Origin: JANXVR01 sp034667405
GTDB lineage: Bacteria; Actinomycetota; UBA4738; HRBIN12
DNA: 64,000 bases
Direction of reading: 5' to 3'
Assembly (NCBI GenBank): GCA_034667405.1
Contig: JAXDJX010000016.1
Location: forward strand, 1 to 64,000
Position 1 is the first letter of the stretch; each line of letters opens with the position of its first letter. The notes under the pieces were generated by a model, which was given only the letters and a program-made list of their open reading frames with translations, was not told the origin of the DNA and ran no database searches. Shown here piece by piece: positions 32,628-41,184 of the stretch. Made by a program: the position numbers and the translations under genes.

Positions 32628-34167
32628 TCCCACGGATGGTCCCGAGGAGTTCGCTGCCCACGAGGGGCTCTCGCGCGAGGACGAGGTGTTGCGCGCCAGG
32701 CGGGAGAGCTTGCAACGCCTTCGCGAGAGCGGCGTCGAACCGTTCGCGATCGAGTTCGCGCAGGACACGCACGCGGCAGACATCCACGCCGAGTTCCCCG
32801 ACGGGGTATTGGCGAACGAAGAAGACTCCGGCCGGCAAGCGTCGGTCGCCGGACGAGTCGTCCTCGCCCGCCGGCACGGCAAGCTGACCTTCCTGGTTAT
32901 CCGCGACGCCACCGGCGATCTTCAGCTGTTCTGTGAGGCGGCGGCACTAGGCGATGGCTACGCGCTCTTGGACGACGTCGACCTCGGCGACATCATCGGT
33001 GCGACGGGTCACGTGGTTCGCACCCGCCGCGGCGAGATCAGCCTGAAGGCCGACTCGCTCGCCTTGCTCACGAAGGCGCTCCGTCCGCTGCCGGAGAAAT
33101 GGCATGGGCTGAAAGATCCAGACCTCCAGCAGCGCCGCCGCTACCTCCACCTCATCGCGGACGAGACGCCGCGACGCTACGCGTTGGCCAGGGCGGTCGT
33201 TCTCAAGACCATCCGCGCCTATCTGGACGACCACGCCTACATCGAGTTCGAGGGGCCCATACTCCAACCCGTTGCCGGCGGGGCGAACGCGCGCCCGTTC
33301 ACCACGTTCCACAACGTGCTGAACCGGGAGATGAAGCTTCGGATCTCGCTCGAGCTCTACCTCAAGCGGATGTTGGTTGGCGGGATCGAACGGGTGTACG
33401 AGATCGGCCGCAACTTCCGCAACGAGGGCATCGACCGCGATCACAACCCCGAGTTCACGATGCTCGAGGCCTACCAGGCCTACGGCGACTACTCGACGAT
33501 GATGGAGCTTACGGAGGACCTCATCGTATCGAGCGTCCGCGCGGTCGCGCCGATCATGGGGCGTGACCCCATGTCCCTGGTCGTTCCATTCCGCGGCCGG
33601 GAGGTCGATCTCACACCACCTTTCAGACGCATCACCATCCTGGGGAGCGTCTCGGAGGCCACGGGGGAATCGGTCACTCTGGAGCGGACCGACCTGCGCC
33701 AGATCGCCGACCGGTTCGACGTGGGCCATGAGCCGTCGTGGGGACCAGGGAAGATCATCCAGGAACTCTTCGAGAAGCTCGTTGAGGGAACCATCGTCGA
33801 GCCGACGTTCGTGTGCGATTTCCCGCGCGAGGTTTCACCACTGGCTCGCCCCCATCGCTCGGAGCCGGGCCTCACCGAGCACTTCGACCTGGTGATCGGC
33901 GGCCTCGAACTCGTCACCGCCTTCAGCGAACTCACCGACCCCGACGAACAACGCGCGAGGTTCGAGGATCAGCTTCGCGCGAAGGAAGCCGGCGACGAGG
34001 AGGCACATCCTCTGGACGAAGACTTCCTTCGCGCGCTGGAGCACGGGATGCCGCCGACGGGCGGCATGGGCATGGGGATCGACCGGCTGCTCATGCTGCT
34101 GACGGACGCGCCGAGCCTGCGCGACCTGATCATGTTCCCGAGTCAACGGCCCGAGTCCGCCGACTAA
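32614..34167 (+). CDS. lysS: Lysyl-tRNA synthetase, class II
   Basis: A 517-aa enzyme that charges tRNA-Lys. The N-terminal OB-fold binds the anticodon (SVAGRVVLARRHGKLTFLVIRD near residue 75). Motif 2 lies around RNFRNEGIDRDHNPEFT near residue 270, and motif 3 is GMGMGIDRLLMLL near the C-terminus. It starts at ATG 32614, inside the coaX end. ATG 32620 is an alternative two codons later. Confidence 0.96.
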   Translation: MPMTDPTDGPEEFAAHEGLSREDEVLRARRESLQRLRESGVEPFAIEFAQDTHAADIHAEFPDGVLANEEDSGRQASVAGRVVLARRHGKLTFLVIRDATGDLQLFCEAAALGDGYALLDDVDLGDIIGATGHVVRTRRGEISLKADSLALLTKALRPLPEKWHGLKDPDLQQRRRYLHLIADETPRRYALARAVVLKTIRAYLDDHAYIEFEGPILQPVAGGANARPFTTFHNVLNREMKLRISLELYLKRMLVGGIERVYEIGRNFRNEGIDRDHNPEFTMLEAYQAYGDYSTMMELTEDLIVSSVRAVAPIMGRDPMSLVVPFRGREVDLTPPFRRITILGSVSEATGESVTLERTDLRQIADRFDVGHEPSWGPGKIIQELFEKLVEGTIVEPTFVCDFPREVSPLARPHRSEPGLTEHFDLVIGGLELVTAFSELTDPDEQRARFEDQLRAKEAGDEEAHPLDEDFLRALEHGMPPTGGMGMGIDRLLMLLTDAPSLRDLIMFPSQRPESAD

Positions 34168-34174
34168 GGCACCC

Positions 34175-34192
34175 GCCGGCTCACGCCGCCGG
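34175..34192. terminator. Possible short bidirectional hairpin between lysS and receiver gene
   Basis: GCCGGC (34175-34180) and GCCGGC (34187-34192) pair across a six-base loop in the 26-base gap between the convergent stops. The arms are short and there is no U-tract, so terminator function is uncertain. Confidence 0.3.
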
Positions 34193-34193
34193 C

Positions 34194-34583
34194 TCACTCC
34201 TGTGCAGGGTCATCCTCATTCTCGGCGGCCTCGTGGAGGACGATGACCAGGTCCTGCAAGCCCGTCCCTTTCGCCAAGAAGCCCGAGGCTCCTGCTTCGC
34301 GTGCTTCGCGCTCCACACCGGGATCGGCGTGGGCAGTCAAGATGACCACCGGCAGGTCGGGTTTGGATTCGTGCATCTTCTTCATGGCGCCGATCCCGTC
34401 GAGATCCGGCATGGACAGATCCATCAGCACGACATCGGGCTGAAGTTCAGCTGCGCCTTCGCAGGCAGCGACACCGCCGCCGGCTTCACCGGCAACTTCG
34501 ATGTCATCCACCAAGCGGAGCGCTGATGTCAGCGCCTTGCGGAACGCAGGGTGGTCATCGACCACGAGCACTCGCACGACCAT
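34194..34583 (-). CDS. Stand-alone response regulator receiver
   Basis: A 129-aa receiver only. It has the VLVVDDHPAFR acidic pair, phosphoacceptor Asp in VVLMDLSMPDLDG near residue 56, switch Thr in VVILTAHAD and Lys in GFLAKGTG. The ATG at 34583 is preceded by AAGGAG. An upstream in-frame TTG (34595) is less likely. No kinase lies next to it. It converges on lysS and diverges from clpC. The output route is unknown. Confidence 0.88.
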   Translation of the reverse strand: MVVRVLVVDDHPAFRKALTSALRLVDDIEVAGEAGGGVAACEGAAELQPDVVLMDLSMPDLDGIGAMKKMHESKPDLPVVILTAHADPGVEREAREAGASGFLAKGTGLQDLVIVLHEAAENEDDPAQE

Positions 34584-34805
34584 GTTCTCCTTCAAGGGCG
34601 GTTCGGGAGGTCACGCCCACGGGGGGAGAGCGTGCTCGCTCCTCGGGGGGTAGGAAGCGAAGGCAATCGTGGCATGCGCCCCCCCTGCCTGCCATCTACC
34701 GTCCGGGGGAGATTCGGTGACCCATTCGGGGGATATCTGACATGTACCGTCTGGTCCCTCATCTTCGGGCGTCAAGCGACCGAAGACGTAGGGGAGGTGG
34801 AGCCC

Positions 34806-34979
34806 ATGGGGAACAACACGTTCAGCTTCGAAGGTTACGAGAGGGCACGGGTATACTTCGAACAAGCAGGCGCTGTGGCCGGGTTCCGACCTCAGCGCCC
34901 CTTGTACCTCGGGGGTAGGACGGAGTCCGTTGATCCCGGAGGAACTGGAACATGCGGGTTACGGCCCGGAGGACGCTGA
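34806..34979 (+). CDS. Short ORF immediately upstream of clpC, possible leader
   Basis: A 57-codon frame with a GGAGG ribosome site eight bases before the ATG. It ends one base before the clpC ATG, so it could be translationally coupled to clpC. Codon third positions are less GC-biased than in neighbouring genes, and no family is recognised. A -10-like TATACT lies inside it, so only a longer transcript would carry the whole frame. It may be a chance ORF. Confidence 0.3.
   Translation: MGNNTFSFEGYERARVYFEQAGAVAGFRPQRPLYLGGRTESVDPGGTGTCGLRPGGR
34852..34857 (+). promoter_or_regulatory. -10 box upstream of clpC
   Basis: TATACT, a near-consensus -10, lies 123 bases before the clpC ATG. The best -35 candidate is TTCGAA at 34827-34832 with 19-base spacing, which is weak. 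Confidence 0.35.
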
Positions 34980-34980
34980 C

Positions 34981-37488
34981 ATGTTCGAACGGTTCACAGA
35001 TCGCGCCAGGAGGGTTGTGGTCCTCGCCCAAGAAGAAGCGAGGATGCTCAACCACAACTACATCGGGACCGAGCACATCCTGCTCGGCCTGATCCACGAG
35101 GGCGAGGGCGTCGCCGCCAAGGCCCTGGAATCGCTCAACATCTCGCTGGAGGCCGTGCGGCAGCAGGTCGAGGAGATCATCGGTCAGGGACAGGCAGCTC
35201 CCACCGGTCATATCCCGTTCACCCCGCGCGCGAAGAAAGTCCTGGAGCTCTCGCTTCGCGAAGCGTTGCAGCTCGGTCACAACTACATCGGAACCGAACA
35301 CATCCTGCTCGGCCTCATCCGCGAAGGCGAAGGTGTCGCCGCCCAGGTTCTGCAGAAGCTCGGCGCAGATCTGAACCGTGTCCGGCAGACCGTCATCCAG
35401 CTCCTTTCCGGCTACACCGGCGGCAAGGGCGAGCAGACGCCCGGTGGTGCGCCGGGCGAGGGCGGCCCGCAAGGGTCGATGGTGTTGGACCAGTTCGGCC
35501 GGAACCTTACGCAACTCGCTCGCGAATCCAAGCTCGACCCTGTCATCGGGCGCGAGAAGGAGATCGAGCGCGTCATGCAGGTCCTTTCGCGCCGAACGAA
35601 GAACAACCCGGTTCTCATCGGCGATCCCGGTGTGGGCAAGACCGCCGTCGTCGAGGGTCTCTCGCAGGCCATCGTCAAAGGTGAGGTCCCCGAGACGCTG
35701 AAGGGGAAGCAGATCTACACGCTTGACCTTGGCGCGTTGGTTGCCGGCTCTCGCTACCGCGGAGACTTCGAGGAGCGCCTGAAGAAGGTCCTCAAGGAGA
35801 TCAAGACCCGCGGCGACATCGTGTTGTTCATCGACGAACTCCACACGTTGGTGGGAGCAGGAGCCGCCGAAGGTGCGATCGACGCGGCCAGCATCCTCAA
35901 GCCGATGCTGGCACGAGGGGAACTCCAGACCATCGGCGCCACCACGCGTGACGAGTACCGCAAGCATCTGGAGAAGGACGCAGCCCTGGAGCGCCGGTTC
36001 CAGCCCATCGAGGTCAAGGAACCGTCGGTCACCCACACCATCGAGATCCTCAAGGGGCTCCGCGACCGGTACGAGGCGCACCACCGCGTGAACTTCACCG
36101 ACGATGCGCTGGTCGCCGCCGCGAACCTCGCGGACCGCTACATCTCCGACCGGCAGCTCCCCGACAAGGCCATCGACCTCATCGACGAGGCCGGAAGCCG
36201 CATGCGGATCCGCCGCATGACCGCGCCGCCCGACGTTCGCGAGATCGACGAGAAGATCGCCGAGGTTCGTCTGCGCAAGGAAAGCGCCATCGACGGTCAG
36301 GACTTCGAGAAGGCGGCCAGCCTGCGTGATGAGGAGCGTCAGCTCCAAGAAGAGCGGACCCGTCGGGAACAAGCGTGGAAGTCCGGCGAGATGGACATCC
36401 TCAGTGAGGTCGACGAAGAGGAGATCGCCGAGGTCCTCTCCATCTGGACCGGCATCCCCGTCTTCAAGCTGACGGAAGAAGAGACCGAGAAGCTGCTCCG
36501 CATGGAGGATGAACTCCACAAGCGGATCGTCACTCAGGACGAGGCGATCAGCGCGGTCAGCCGCGCGATGCGTCGCACCCGCAGCGGCCTGAAAGACCCA
36601 CGGCGTCCCGCCGGCTCGTTCATCTTCCTCGGACCGTCCGGCGTCGGGAAGACCGAGTTGTCCAAGACGCTCGCTGAGTTCCTCTTCGGTGACGAGGATT
36701 CGCTGATCCAGCTCGACATGTCCGAATACATGGAGAAGCACACCGTCTCGCGGCTCATCGGCTCGCCTCCCGGCTACGTGGGATACGAGGAGGGTGGCCA
36801 GCTCACCGAGGCCGTCCGCCGCAAGCCCTTCAGCGTCATCCTCTTCGACGAGATCGAGAAGGCGCACCCGGACGTGTTCAACACGCTGCTCCAGATCCTG
36901 GAGGATGGGCGTCTGACGGACTCCCAGGGCCGCGCCGTCGACTTCAAGAACACCATCATCATCATGACTTCCAACCTCGGAACCAGGGACATCCAGAAGG
37001 GACCCGGCATCGGGTTCGCGACCAGCGGGAACGAACAGGTCACCTACGAGCGCATGCGCGACGGCGTGAAGGACGAACTGAAGAAGAGCTTCCGTCCGGA
37101 ATTCCTGAACCGCATCGACGAGGTCATCGTGTTCCGTTCGCTGAGCGAAGAAGACGTGAAGAACATCGTCGATCTGCTGATGAAGCGCGTGACGGAGCAG
37201 TTGAAGGCCAAGGACCTGGACATCGAGCTCACGGACGCCGCGAAGGCGCTTCTGGCGAAAGAGGGCTACGACGTGGCCATGGGTGCCCGGCCGCTCCGCC
37301 GAACCATCCAGCGATTGGTCGAGGACCCTCTGGCAGAGAAGCTGCTGTGGAAAGAGTTCCGGGCAGGCGAGACGGTCATGGTGGACGCCGTCGACGGCGA
37401 GATCACGTTCGAGCACGCCGGCGGTATCCCCGACGCGGCGCTGCCGCCGGACACTCCGCCCGTAGAACTCGCCGGCTCGCCCGAATAA
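34981..37488 (+). CDS. clpC: ATP-dependent Clp protease ATP-binding subunit ClpC
   Basis: An 835-aa Hsp100 unfoldase that feeds ClpP. It starts MFERFTDRARR, the usual ClpC start, with GGAGGA seven bases upstream. Two Clp N repeats carry the duplicated HNYIGTEHILLGL. AAA-1 has GDPGVGKTA (near 222), and the UVR/M domain lies near residue 440 (EKAASLRDEERQLQ). AAA-2 has GPSGVGKTELSK near residue 555. Arginine-finger and sensor motifs are intact. The order lysS then clpC matches other actinobacteria. Confidence 0.97.
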   Translation: MFERFTDRARRVVVLAQEEARMLNHNYIGTEHILLGLIHEGEGVAAKALESLNISLEAVRQQVEEIIGQGQAAPTGHIPFTPRAKKVLELSLREALQLGHNYIGTEHILLGLIREGEGVAAQVLQKLGADLNRVRQTVIQLLSGYTGGKGEQTPGGAPGEGGPQGSMVLDQFGRNLTQLARESKLDPVIGREKEIERVMQVLSRRTKNNPVLIGDPGVGKTAVVEGLSQAIVKGEVPETLKGKQIYTLDLGALVAGSRYRGDFEERLKKVLKEIKTRGDIVLFIDELHTLVGAGAAEGAIDAASILKPMLARGELQTIGATTRDEYRKHLEKDAALERRFQPIEVKEPSVTHTIEILKGLRDRYEAHHRVNFTDDALVAAANLADRYISDRQLPDKAIDLIDEAGSRMRIRRMTAPPDVREIDEKIAEVRLRKESAIDGQDFEKAASLRDEERQLQEERTRREQAWKSGEMDILSEVDEEEIAEVLSIWTGIPVFKLTEEETEKLLRMEDELHKRIVTQDEAISAVSRAMRRTRSGLKDPRRPAGSFIFLGPSGVGKTELSKTLAEFLFGDEDSLIQLDMSEYMEKHTVSRLIGSPPGYVGYEEGGQLTEAVRRKPFSVILFDEIEKAHPDVFNTLLQILEDGRLTDSQGRAVDFKNTIIIMTSNLGTRDIQKGPGIGFATSGNEQVTYERMRDGVKDELKKSFRPEFLNRIDEVIVFRSLSEEDVKNIVDLLMKRVTEQLKAKDLDIELTDAAKALLAKEGYDVAMGARPLRRTIQRLVEDPLAEKLLWKEFRAGETVMVDAVDGEITFEHAGGIPDAALPPDTPPVELAGSPE

Positions 37489-37502
37489 GGCGAACGTCGA
37501 CC

Positions 37503-38258
37503 TCAGCTGAAGTCGCGGAGTTCCTCGGGTACCAGGGCAGCGAACTCCCAGCCCGTCCACAGGTCGTCTGCGAAACGAACCGGGTCGGGTGCGTCCGCTC
37601 CCTGCTTGGCCGCCCATTCGCACAGTCGAAGCACGTCGCGACGCAGGAACTCGTGCGCGCTGGAGTTGAAGCGCGCGTCGACCGCTTGGGGGAAGTCGAT
37701 GATCCACGGCTGCTCCTCCCACCACAACACGTTGTACGCCGAGAGGTCGGCGTGAATGATGTCCCGCAGGAGGAATCGCTCGATCGCCCGCAACAAGAGC
37801 GCGAGGACTTCACCGGCTTCCTCCGGTTCCCACCGCAATTCGCGGAGCTGCGGGGCGGGGGCGTCATCTTCGCCCAGGTACTGGAGCAGCATGCCTCGGT
37901 CGGCGCTCGCGATGGGGCGGGGGACGGGGCAACCGGCATCGTGGAGCGCCGTCAGCGTCGAGAACTCGTGAGCTACCCAGAAGGTCTGTGAGAACTCACG
38001 TCCGGGTTTGTTCTTCTTCTGCATCGCCCGGACTTCGCTGGTGACCTTTCGGAACCGGCCATCCAGGTATGCGGCGCTATCCGCGAAGTCGCGGACACTC
38101 GTGCTTCTGTAGGTCTTGGCCACCACGGTGTCCTCGCCGGTAAGACGAGGGTTCGCGCGGCAGAGCCAGATCATCGCTTCCTTGCCGCTAGCGAGCGGCC
38201 GGATCACTTCGTGGATCAGCCCTTCATCGAAGAACGGCTCTAGTGCGGGGTCGAGCAA
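37503..38258 (-). CDS. RIO1-type atypical serine/threonine kinase
   Basis: A 251-aa RIO-fold kinase. It has a nucleotide loop variant (ASGKEAMIWLCRA), Lys in TVVAKTYRS, catalytic IHADLSAYNVLWW with its Asp near residue 176, and metal-binding IIDFPQAVD. Bacterial RIO kinases have no settled role; the eukaryotic ones mature the small ribosomal subunit. It starts at TTG 38258 with AAGGAG seven bases upstream. It is preceded by a leader of about 170 bases with its own promoter, a small ORF and a nested hairpin, and it converges on clpC. Confidence 0.9.
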   Translation of the reverse strand: MLDPALEPFFDEGLIHEVIRPLASGKEAMIWLCRANPRLTGEDTVVAKTYRSTSVRDFADSAAYLDGRFRKVTSEVRAMQKKNKPGREFSQTFWVAHEFSTLTALHDAGCPVPRPIASADRGMLLQYLGEDDAPAPQLRELRWEPEEAGEVLALLLRAIERFLLRDIIHADLSAYNVLWWEEQPWIIDFPQAVDARFNSSAHEFLRRDVLRLCEWAAKQGADAPDPVRFADDLWTGWEFAALVPEELRDFS

Positions 38259-38298
38259 CGGATGTCTCCTTCGAGATCGCAGGCATGAATGAACGATG

Positions 38299-38354
38299 CT
38301 GCGTCCCTCGGGAGCCGGTGAGCGCCTGGATCAGGCGGAGGCGGAGGGACGCAG
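38299..38354 (-). promoter_or_regulatory. Nested hairpin in the RIO kinase mRNA leader
   Basis: On the minus strand, CTGCGTCCCTC (38354-38344) pairs perfectly with GAGGGACGCAG (38309-38299), 11 bp. An inner perfect hairpin CGCCTG-ATC-CAGGCG spans 38337-38323. The 5' outer arm lies in the coding part of the leader peptide, and its stop codon sits in the inner stem, so translation would change the folding. No poly-U follows. Confidence 0.6.
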
Positions 38355-38384
38355 GGTGAAGACCGGGGCAAAGGTCACGGCCAT
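38331..38384 (-). CDS. Predicted 17-aa leader peptide of the RIO kinase mRNA
   Basis: The frame encodes MAVTFAPVFTLRPSASA and starts at ATG 38384, with a perfect AAGGAGG ribosome site (38393-38399) eight bases upstream. The TGA stop falls in the inner hairpin stem and codons 11 to 14 (Leu-Arg-Pro-Ser) form the 5' outer arm. This is the layout of ribosome-controlled attenuators, although no run of one regulatory amino acid is seen. A Pro-containing stretch before the stop might slow ribosomes. Function is inferred. Confidence 0.5.
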   Translation of the reverse strand: MAVTFAPVFTLRPSASA

Positions 38385-38435
38385 CTCACATCCCTCCTTC
38401 GTGTCGGGCCGGCGCGAGCGCACCAGCACGCGCCA

Positions 38436-38464
38436 AGCATACGCCCGGGGAGCGGTGCATCCAA
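38436..38464 (-). promoter_or_regulatory. Predicted RIO kinase promoter
   Basis: On the minus strand, TTGGAT (38464-38459) and TATGCT (38441-38436) are separated by exactly 17 bases. The predicted start near 38429 would give a leader of about 170 bases that contains the small ORF and hairpin. Confidence 0.5.
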
Positions 38465-38485
38465 GTCTGCTACAGGTTCTGTGAT

Positions 38486-38839
38486 CTACCCGGCGTCGGG
38501 GCCCGGCACCGGGGAGGGTCCGGCGTAGAGCATCGTGATGCTCTCGACGATGGAACGCGGGATGTGCGTAACGGCGCGGAATCCGTCCTCGTCGGGGAGC
38601 AGCTCCTGGGCGATCGAGAGGAACCGAGGACCTTCCTTCACGAGGTACCCGACGGTTCGGACGACATAGTCCTCGCGGCAGTCCTCGGGATCCGTCTCTT
38701 GAAAGTCGAAGAACGCGTCGTGCCAGAGGCAGAGGACCAAGGGGTACTCGGGCACCTCGTCCAGGGCCGGCCCGCCGTCCTTCGGTTCCCCGACGGGGAA
38801 CTGAGGTTGTGCCTGGGACGAACGCGGGACTGCTCGCAA
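38486..38839 (-). CDS. Conserved-looking hypothetical protein
   Basis: A 117-aa acidic soluble protein. The TTG start at 38839 is supported by AAGGAGG five bases upstream. A Pro-rich N-terminus leads to YPLVLCLWHDAFFDF, DPEDCREDYVVRTVGYLV and FLSIAQELLPDEDGFRAVTHIP. There is no signal peptide, membrane helix or recognised domain. It ends just before the RIO kinase promoter and diverges from radA. Confidence 0.65.
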   Translation of the reverse strand: MRAVPRSSQAQPQFPVGEPKDGGPALDEVPEYPLVLCLWHDAFFDFQETDPEDCREDYVVRTVGYLVKEGPRFLSIAQELLPDEDGFRAVTHIPRSIVESITMLYAGPSPVPGPDAG

Positions 38840-39010
38840 CGGGACCTCCTTCAACGTGCTAGATATCGGCAGTTTTCGTCCCGGGATAACCGCCCCTCGC
38901 CACTTCTCGAACCCGCTCGCCCCGAACTAGCCTGAGGGCCTAACCCGGGGCCGTCGACGATACCGGCGGGGGCTGACATGAGGGGGCACAACCGTGTCAG
39001 TGCCTGACTC

Positions 39011-39016
39011 TAGGGT
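39011..39016 (+). promoter_or_regulatory. -10 box of leaderless type for radA
   Basis: TAGGGT ends seven bases before the ATG at 39024. It selects that ATG over the in-frame GTG at 38994, which lies upstream of the box. Confidence 0.5.
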
Positions 39017-39023
39017 CGGTCCG

Positions 39024-40388
39024 ATGGCGAAGAAGCGAGCGTTCCATTGCACGGCGTGCGGGGTCCGAGCGGAGCAGTGGACGGGTCGCTGCAGCGGGTG
39101 TGGCGGGTGGGGAAGCATCGAGGAAGTCCCATCATCGTTCGTGAGCAAGGGGTCCGGGGTTGCCGCAGTCGCGCCGGTGCCGTTGCTGTCCATCTCAGCG
39201 GGTGCCGCCGCGGCCAGGGTCTCTACGGGGATGGAGGGTATCGATCGGGTCTTGGGCGGAGGAGTCGTCCCGGCTTCGGTCGCCTTGCTCGCCGGCGAAC
39301 CTGGCATCGGGAAGTCCACGCTGCTCCTCCAGATGGTCGCCCACTTGTCGGCCACAGGATCTCGGTGTCTGGTGGTCTCGGGCGAGGAGTCCCACGCCCA
39401 GGTGGCGGCCCGGGCCAGGCGTCTGGGTGTCGCCGCGGAGTCCGTCACGTTCGCCCCCGGTAGAGATCTGGGCGCGGTCCTGCAGAGCGCATCGGAAGCA
39501 CGGCCATTCCTCCTGGCTGTGGACTCCATCCAGACCATCCGGGACATGGACGCCACGCAGATCCCCGGAGGCGTCTCGCAGGTACGAACCTGCACGGATG
39601 CTTTGGTCGGGCTCGCAAAGACCCAGGGGATCGCCGTGCTGCTGACCGGCCATGTCACGAAGGACGGGGACTTGGCCGGTCCCCGGGCACTCGAGCACGC
39701 CGTCGATGTCGTCCTCACGTTCGACGGTGACGCCCGGTCGGGGCTGCGGGTGCTCGCGGGAGGCAAGAACCGATTCGGTGCCGAAGGGGAGACGGCCTGG
39801 TTCGAGATGGAGCCTTCCGGATTGCGGGAGATCGACCCGACCGACCTCCTTCTGTCCGGCGAACGGGTTGCGGGGGCAGCGACTGCGCTGCCGCTAGCGG
39901 GCAGGCGGGCGCTCGCGGTAGAGGTGCAGGCCCTGGTGGGGACGACCGAAGGCCCGGCGCGCCGGCAGGCGACGGGGCTCGACCTGCGGAGATTCCAGCT
40001 CGTCGCGGCCGTGCTCGATCATGCCATCGGATTTGGCATTGGTCGCTCCGAACTGTTCGGGGCCTCGGGCGGCGGGGTGCGCATCGATGATCCAGCCTGC
40101 GATCTGGCGGTCGCGGCGGCTCTTGCTTCGGCTGCGGCCGGGGTTCCGCCTCCCGCCGACGCCGCATTCGTGGGCGAGGTGGCCCTCACCGGGCTCATCC
40201 GGCCTGCTCCGGGGATGGCCCAGCGGCTCGCCGCCGCCAGAGCCGCCGGCTGTGCCACCGTGTTCGCCCCCCGCGGGGAGGCTCTGGCGCTGGAGGGTGT
40301 GACCATCGTGCCGGTCAGCCGGGTCGCTGAAGCCCTCACTTGGGCACGTCGACCTGCAGGAACGCGGTCAGAACGGCGTTCGGCGTAG
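39024..40388 (+). CDS. radA: DNA repair protein RadA
   Basis: A 454-aa RecA-like branch-migration helicase. The N-terminal zinc finger reads CTACG then CSGCGGWG (residues 8-32). Walker A is GEPGIGKST near residue 94 and the RadA-specific KNRFG motif lies in GGKNRFGAEG near 250. The C-terminal Lon-like domain includes DLAVAAALASAA. MAKKRAFHC is the usual start. In mycobacteria disA follows radA, but here carD does. Confidence 0.95.
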   Translation: MAKKRAFHCTACGVRAEQWTGRCSGCGGWGSIEEVPSSFVSKGSGVAAVAPVPLLSISAGAAAARVSTGMEGIDRVLGGGVVPASVALLAGEPGIGKSTLLLQMVAHLSATGSRCLVVSGEESHAQVAARARRLGVAAESVTFAPGRDLGAVLQSASEARPFLLAVDSIQTIRDMDATQIPGGVSQVRTCTDALVGLAKTQGIAVLLTGHVTKDGDLAGPRALEHAVDVVLTFDGDARSGLRVLAGGKNRFGAEGETAWFEMEPSGLREIDPTDLLLSGERVAGAATALPLAGRRALAVEVQALVGTTEGPARRQATGLDLRRFQLVAAVLDHAIGFGIGRSELFGASGGGVRIDDPACDLAVAAALASAAAGVPPPADAAFVGEVALTGLIRPAPGMAQRLAAARAAGCATVFAPRGEALALEGVTIVPVSRVAEALTWARRPAGTRSERRSA

Positions 40389-40442
40389 ACCTTTGAGACC
40401 CCGTCATGCACGTCTATTAGGCCTCTGACCTGCGGTTTTGGG

Positions 40443-40472
40443 TTGCGTTCTGACAGTGCCCCGTGTTACCCT
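40443..40472 (+). promoter_or_regulatory. Predicted carD promoter
   Basis: TTGCGT (40443-40448) and TACCCT (40467-40472) are separated by 18 bases and lie about 60 bases before the carD start. A second -35-like CTGACA (40450-40455) overlaps. Confidence 0.4.
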
Positions 40473-40534
40473 GTGACTAGTCATCGCGCAGGGCTCTATC
40501 TCGCATTCTCGTGAAGGTTCGCTAAGGAGGGTTC

Positions 40535-41047
40535 GTGGGGTTCCGAAAAGGCGACACCGTTGTGCATCCGGAACATGGGGCTGCGATCATCCAAGAGCTC
40601 CGCGACAAGGAATTCCTCGGCGAGAAGCGAAAGTATCTGGTCCTGAAGGTCGTGTATGGCGACCTCACCCTCTTGGTTCCGGCTGATTCGGCCGATCAGG
40701 TGGGGCTGCGACAGGTCGTGAGCAAGGCCGAAGTGAAGAAGATCCTGAAGGTCTTGACCGAGGGCGAGTCCGTGATGGCTGCCAACTGGTCACGCCGCTA
40801 CAAGAACAACCTGGAGAAGCTGCATTCCGGCGACCCCTACGAAGTGGCCGAGGTACTCCGCAACCTATCCATCCGCGACCGGGAGAAGGGCCTCTCCGCG
40901 GGTGAGAAACGCATGATCCAGAAGGCGCGTCAGATCCTTATCTCCGAGCTTCATTACGCCACAGGCAAGACGGAAGAGGACGCGGAGACCATGATCGACG
41001 ACGTTCTGGACGGCGCTCACGGCGAGAAACTGGCAGCTCAAGCCTAG
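40535..41047 (+). CDS. carD: CarD family RNA polymerase-binding regulator
   Basis: A 170-aa CarD/CdnL protein that binds the RNA polymerase beta subunit and stabilises open promoter complexes. The N-terminal Tudor-like domain reads FRKGDTVVHPEHGAAII. The helical DNA-binding domain includes NWSRRYKNNLEKL, with the conserved Trp near residue 86, and AEVLRNLSIRDREKGLS. The GTG start has AAGGAGG five bases upstream. It is essential in mycobacteria and consistent with actinobacterial promoters that lack strong elements. Confidence 0.96.
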   Translation: MGFRKGDTVVHPEHGAAIIQELRDKEFLGEKRKYLVLKVVYGDLTLLVPADSADQVGLRQVVSKAEVKKILKVLTEGESVMAANWSRRYKNNLEKLHSGDPYEVAEVLRNLSIRDREKGLSAGEKRMIQKARQILISELHYATGKTEEDAETMIDDVLDGAHGEKLAAQA

Positions 41048-41184
41048 GTACCGCCGCTCTCCATCCCGTTCCGGCAACCTCCTTGCGAAACGTTCAGTCG
41101 TGCCTAGAAGCCGCCGATGGGTTCTCTAGGGGCTGGCACCTTCGTTGCCTGCCTACAACCGGCAAAGGCCCGGAGGATGCCGCT

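Larger units (their letters stand above)
34584..34980. other. Gap between receiver gene and clpC
   Basis: A 397-base divergent region. It holds the receiver gene's ribosome site, a TATACT -10-like box at 34852-34857 and a short open frame (34806-34979) that ends just before clpC. I looked for HAIR or CtsR-type repeats and saw no convincing one. No lsr2 gene lies here, although mycobacteria and Streptomyces carry one between lysS and clpC. Confidence 0.5.

Noticed and set aside
34584..34980. HAIR, CtsR or ClgR operator upstream of clpC
   Set aside because: I found only short TTCGAA-containing palindromes, and none matched a known operator well enough to call.
34822..37725. A long antisense open frame opposite clpC
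   Set aside because: It mirrors the clpC codon structure and has no family motifs. GC-rich third positions commonly create such shadows. The same holds for 4078-5145, 19378-21165 and 55142-57580 on the minus strand.
38296..38380. Plus-strand resemblance to c-di-AMP or cobalamin riboswitch boxes (GGGAGCCGGTG, GGGTGAA)
   Set aside because: The other conserved boxes are absent and no plus-strand gene follows. The minus strand explains the hairpin as the RIO kinase leader.
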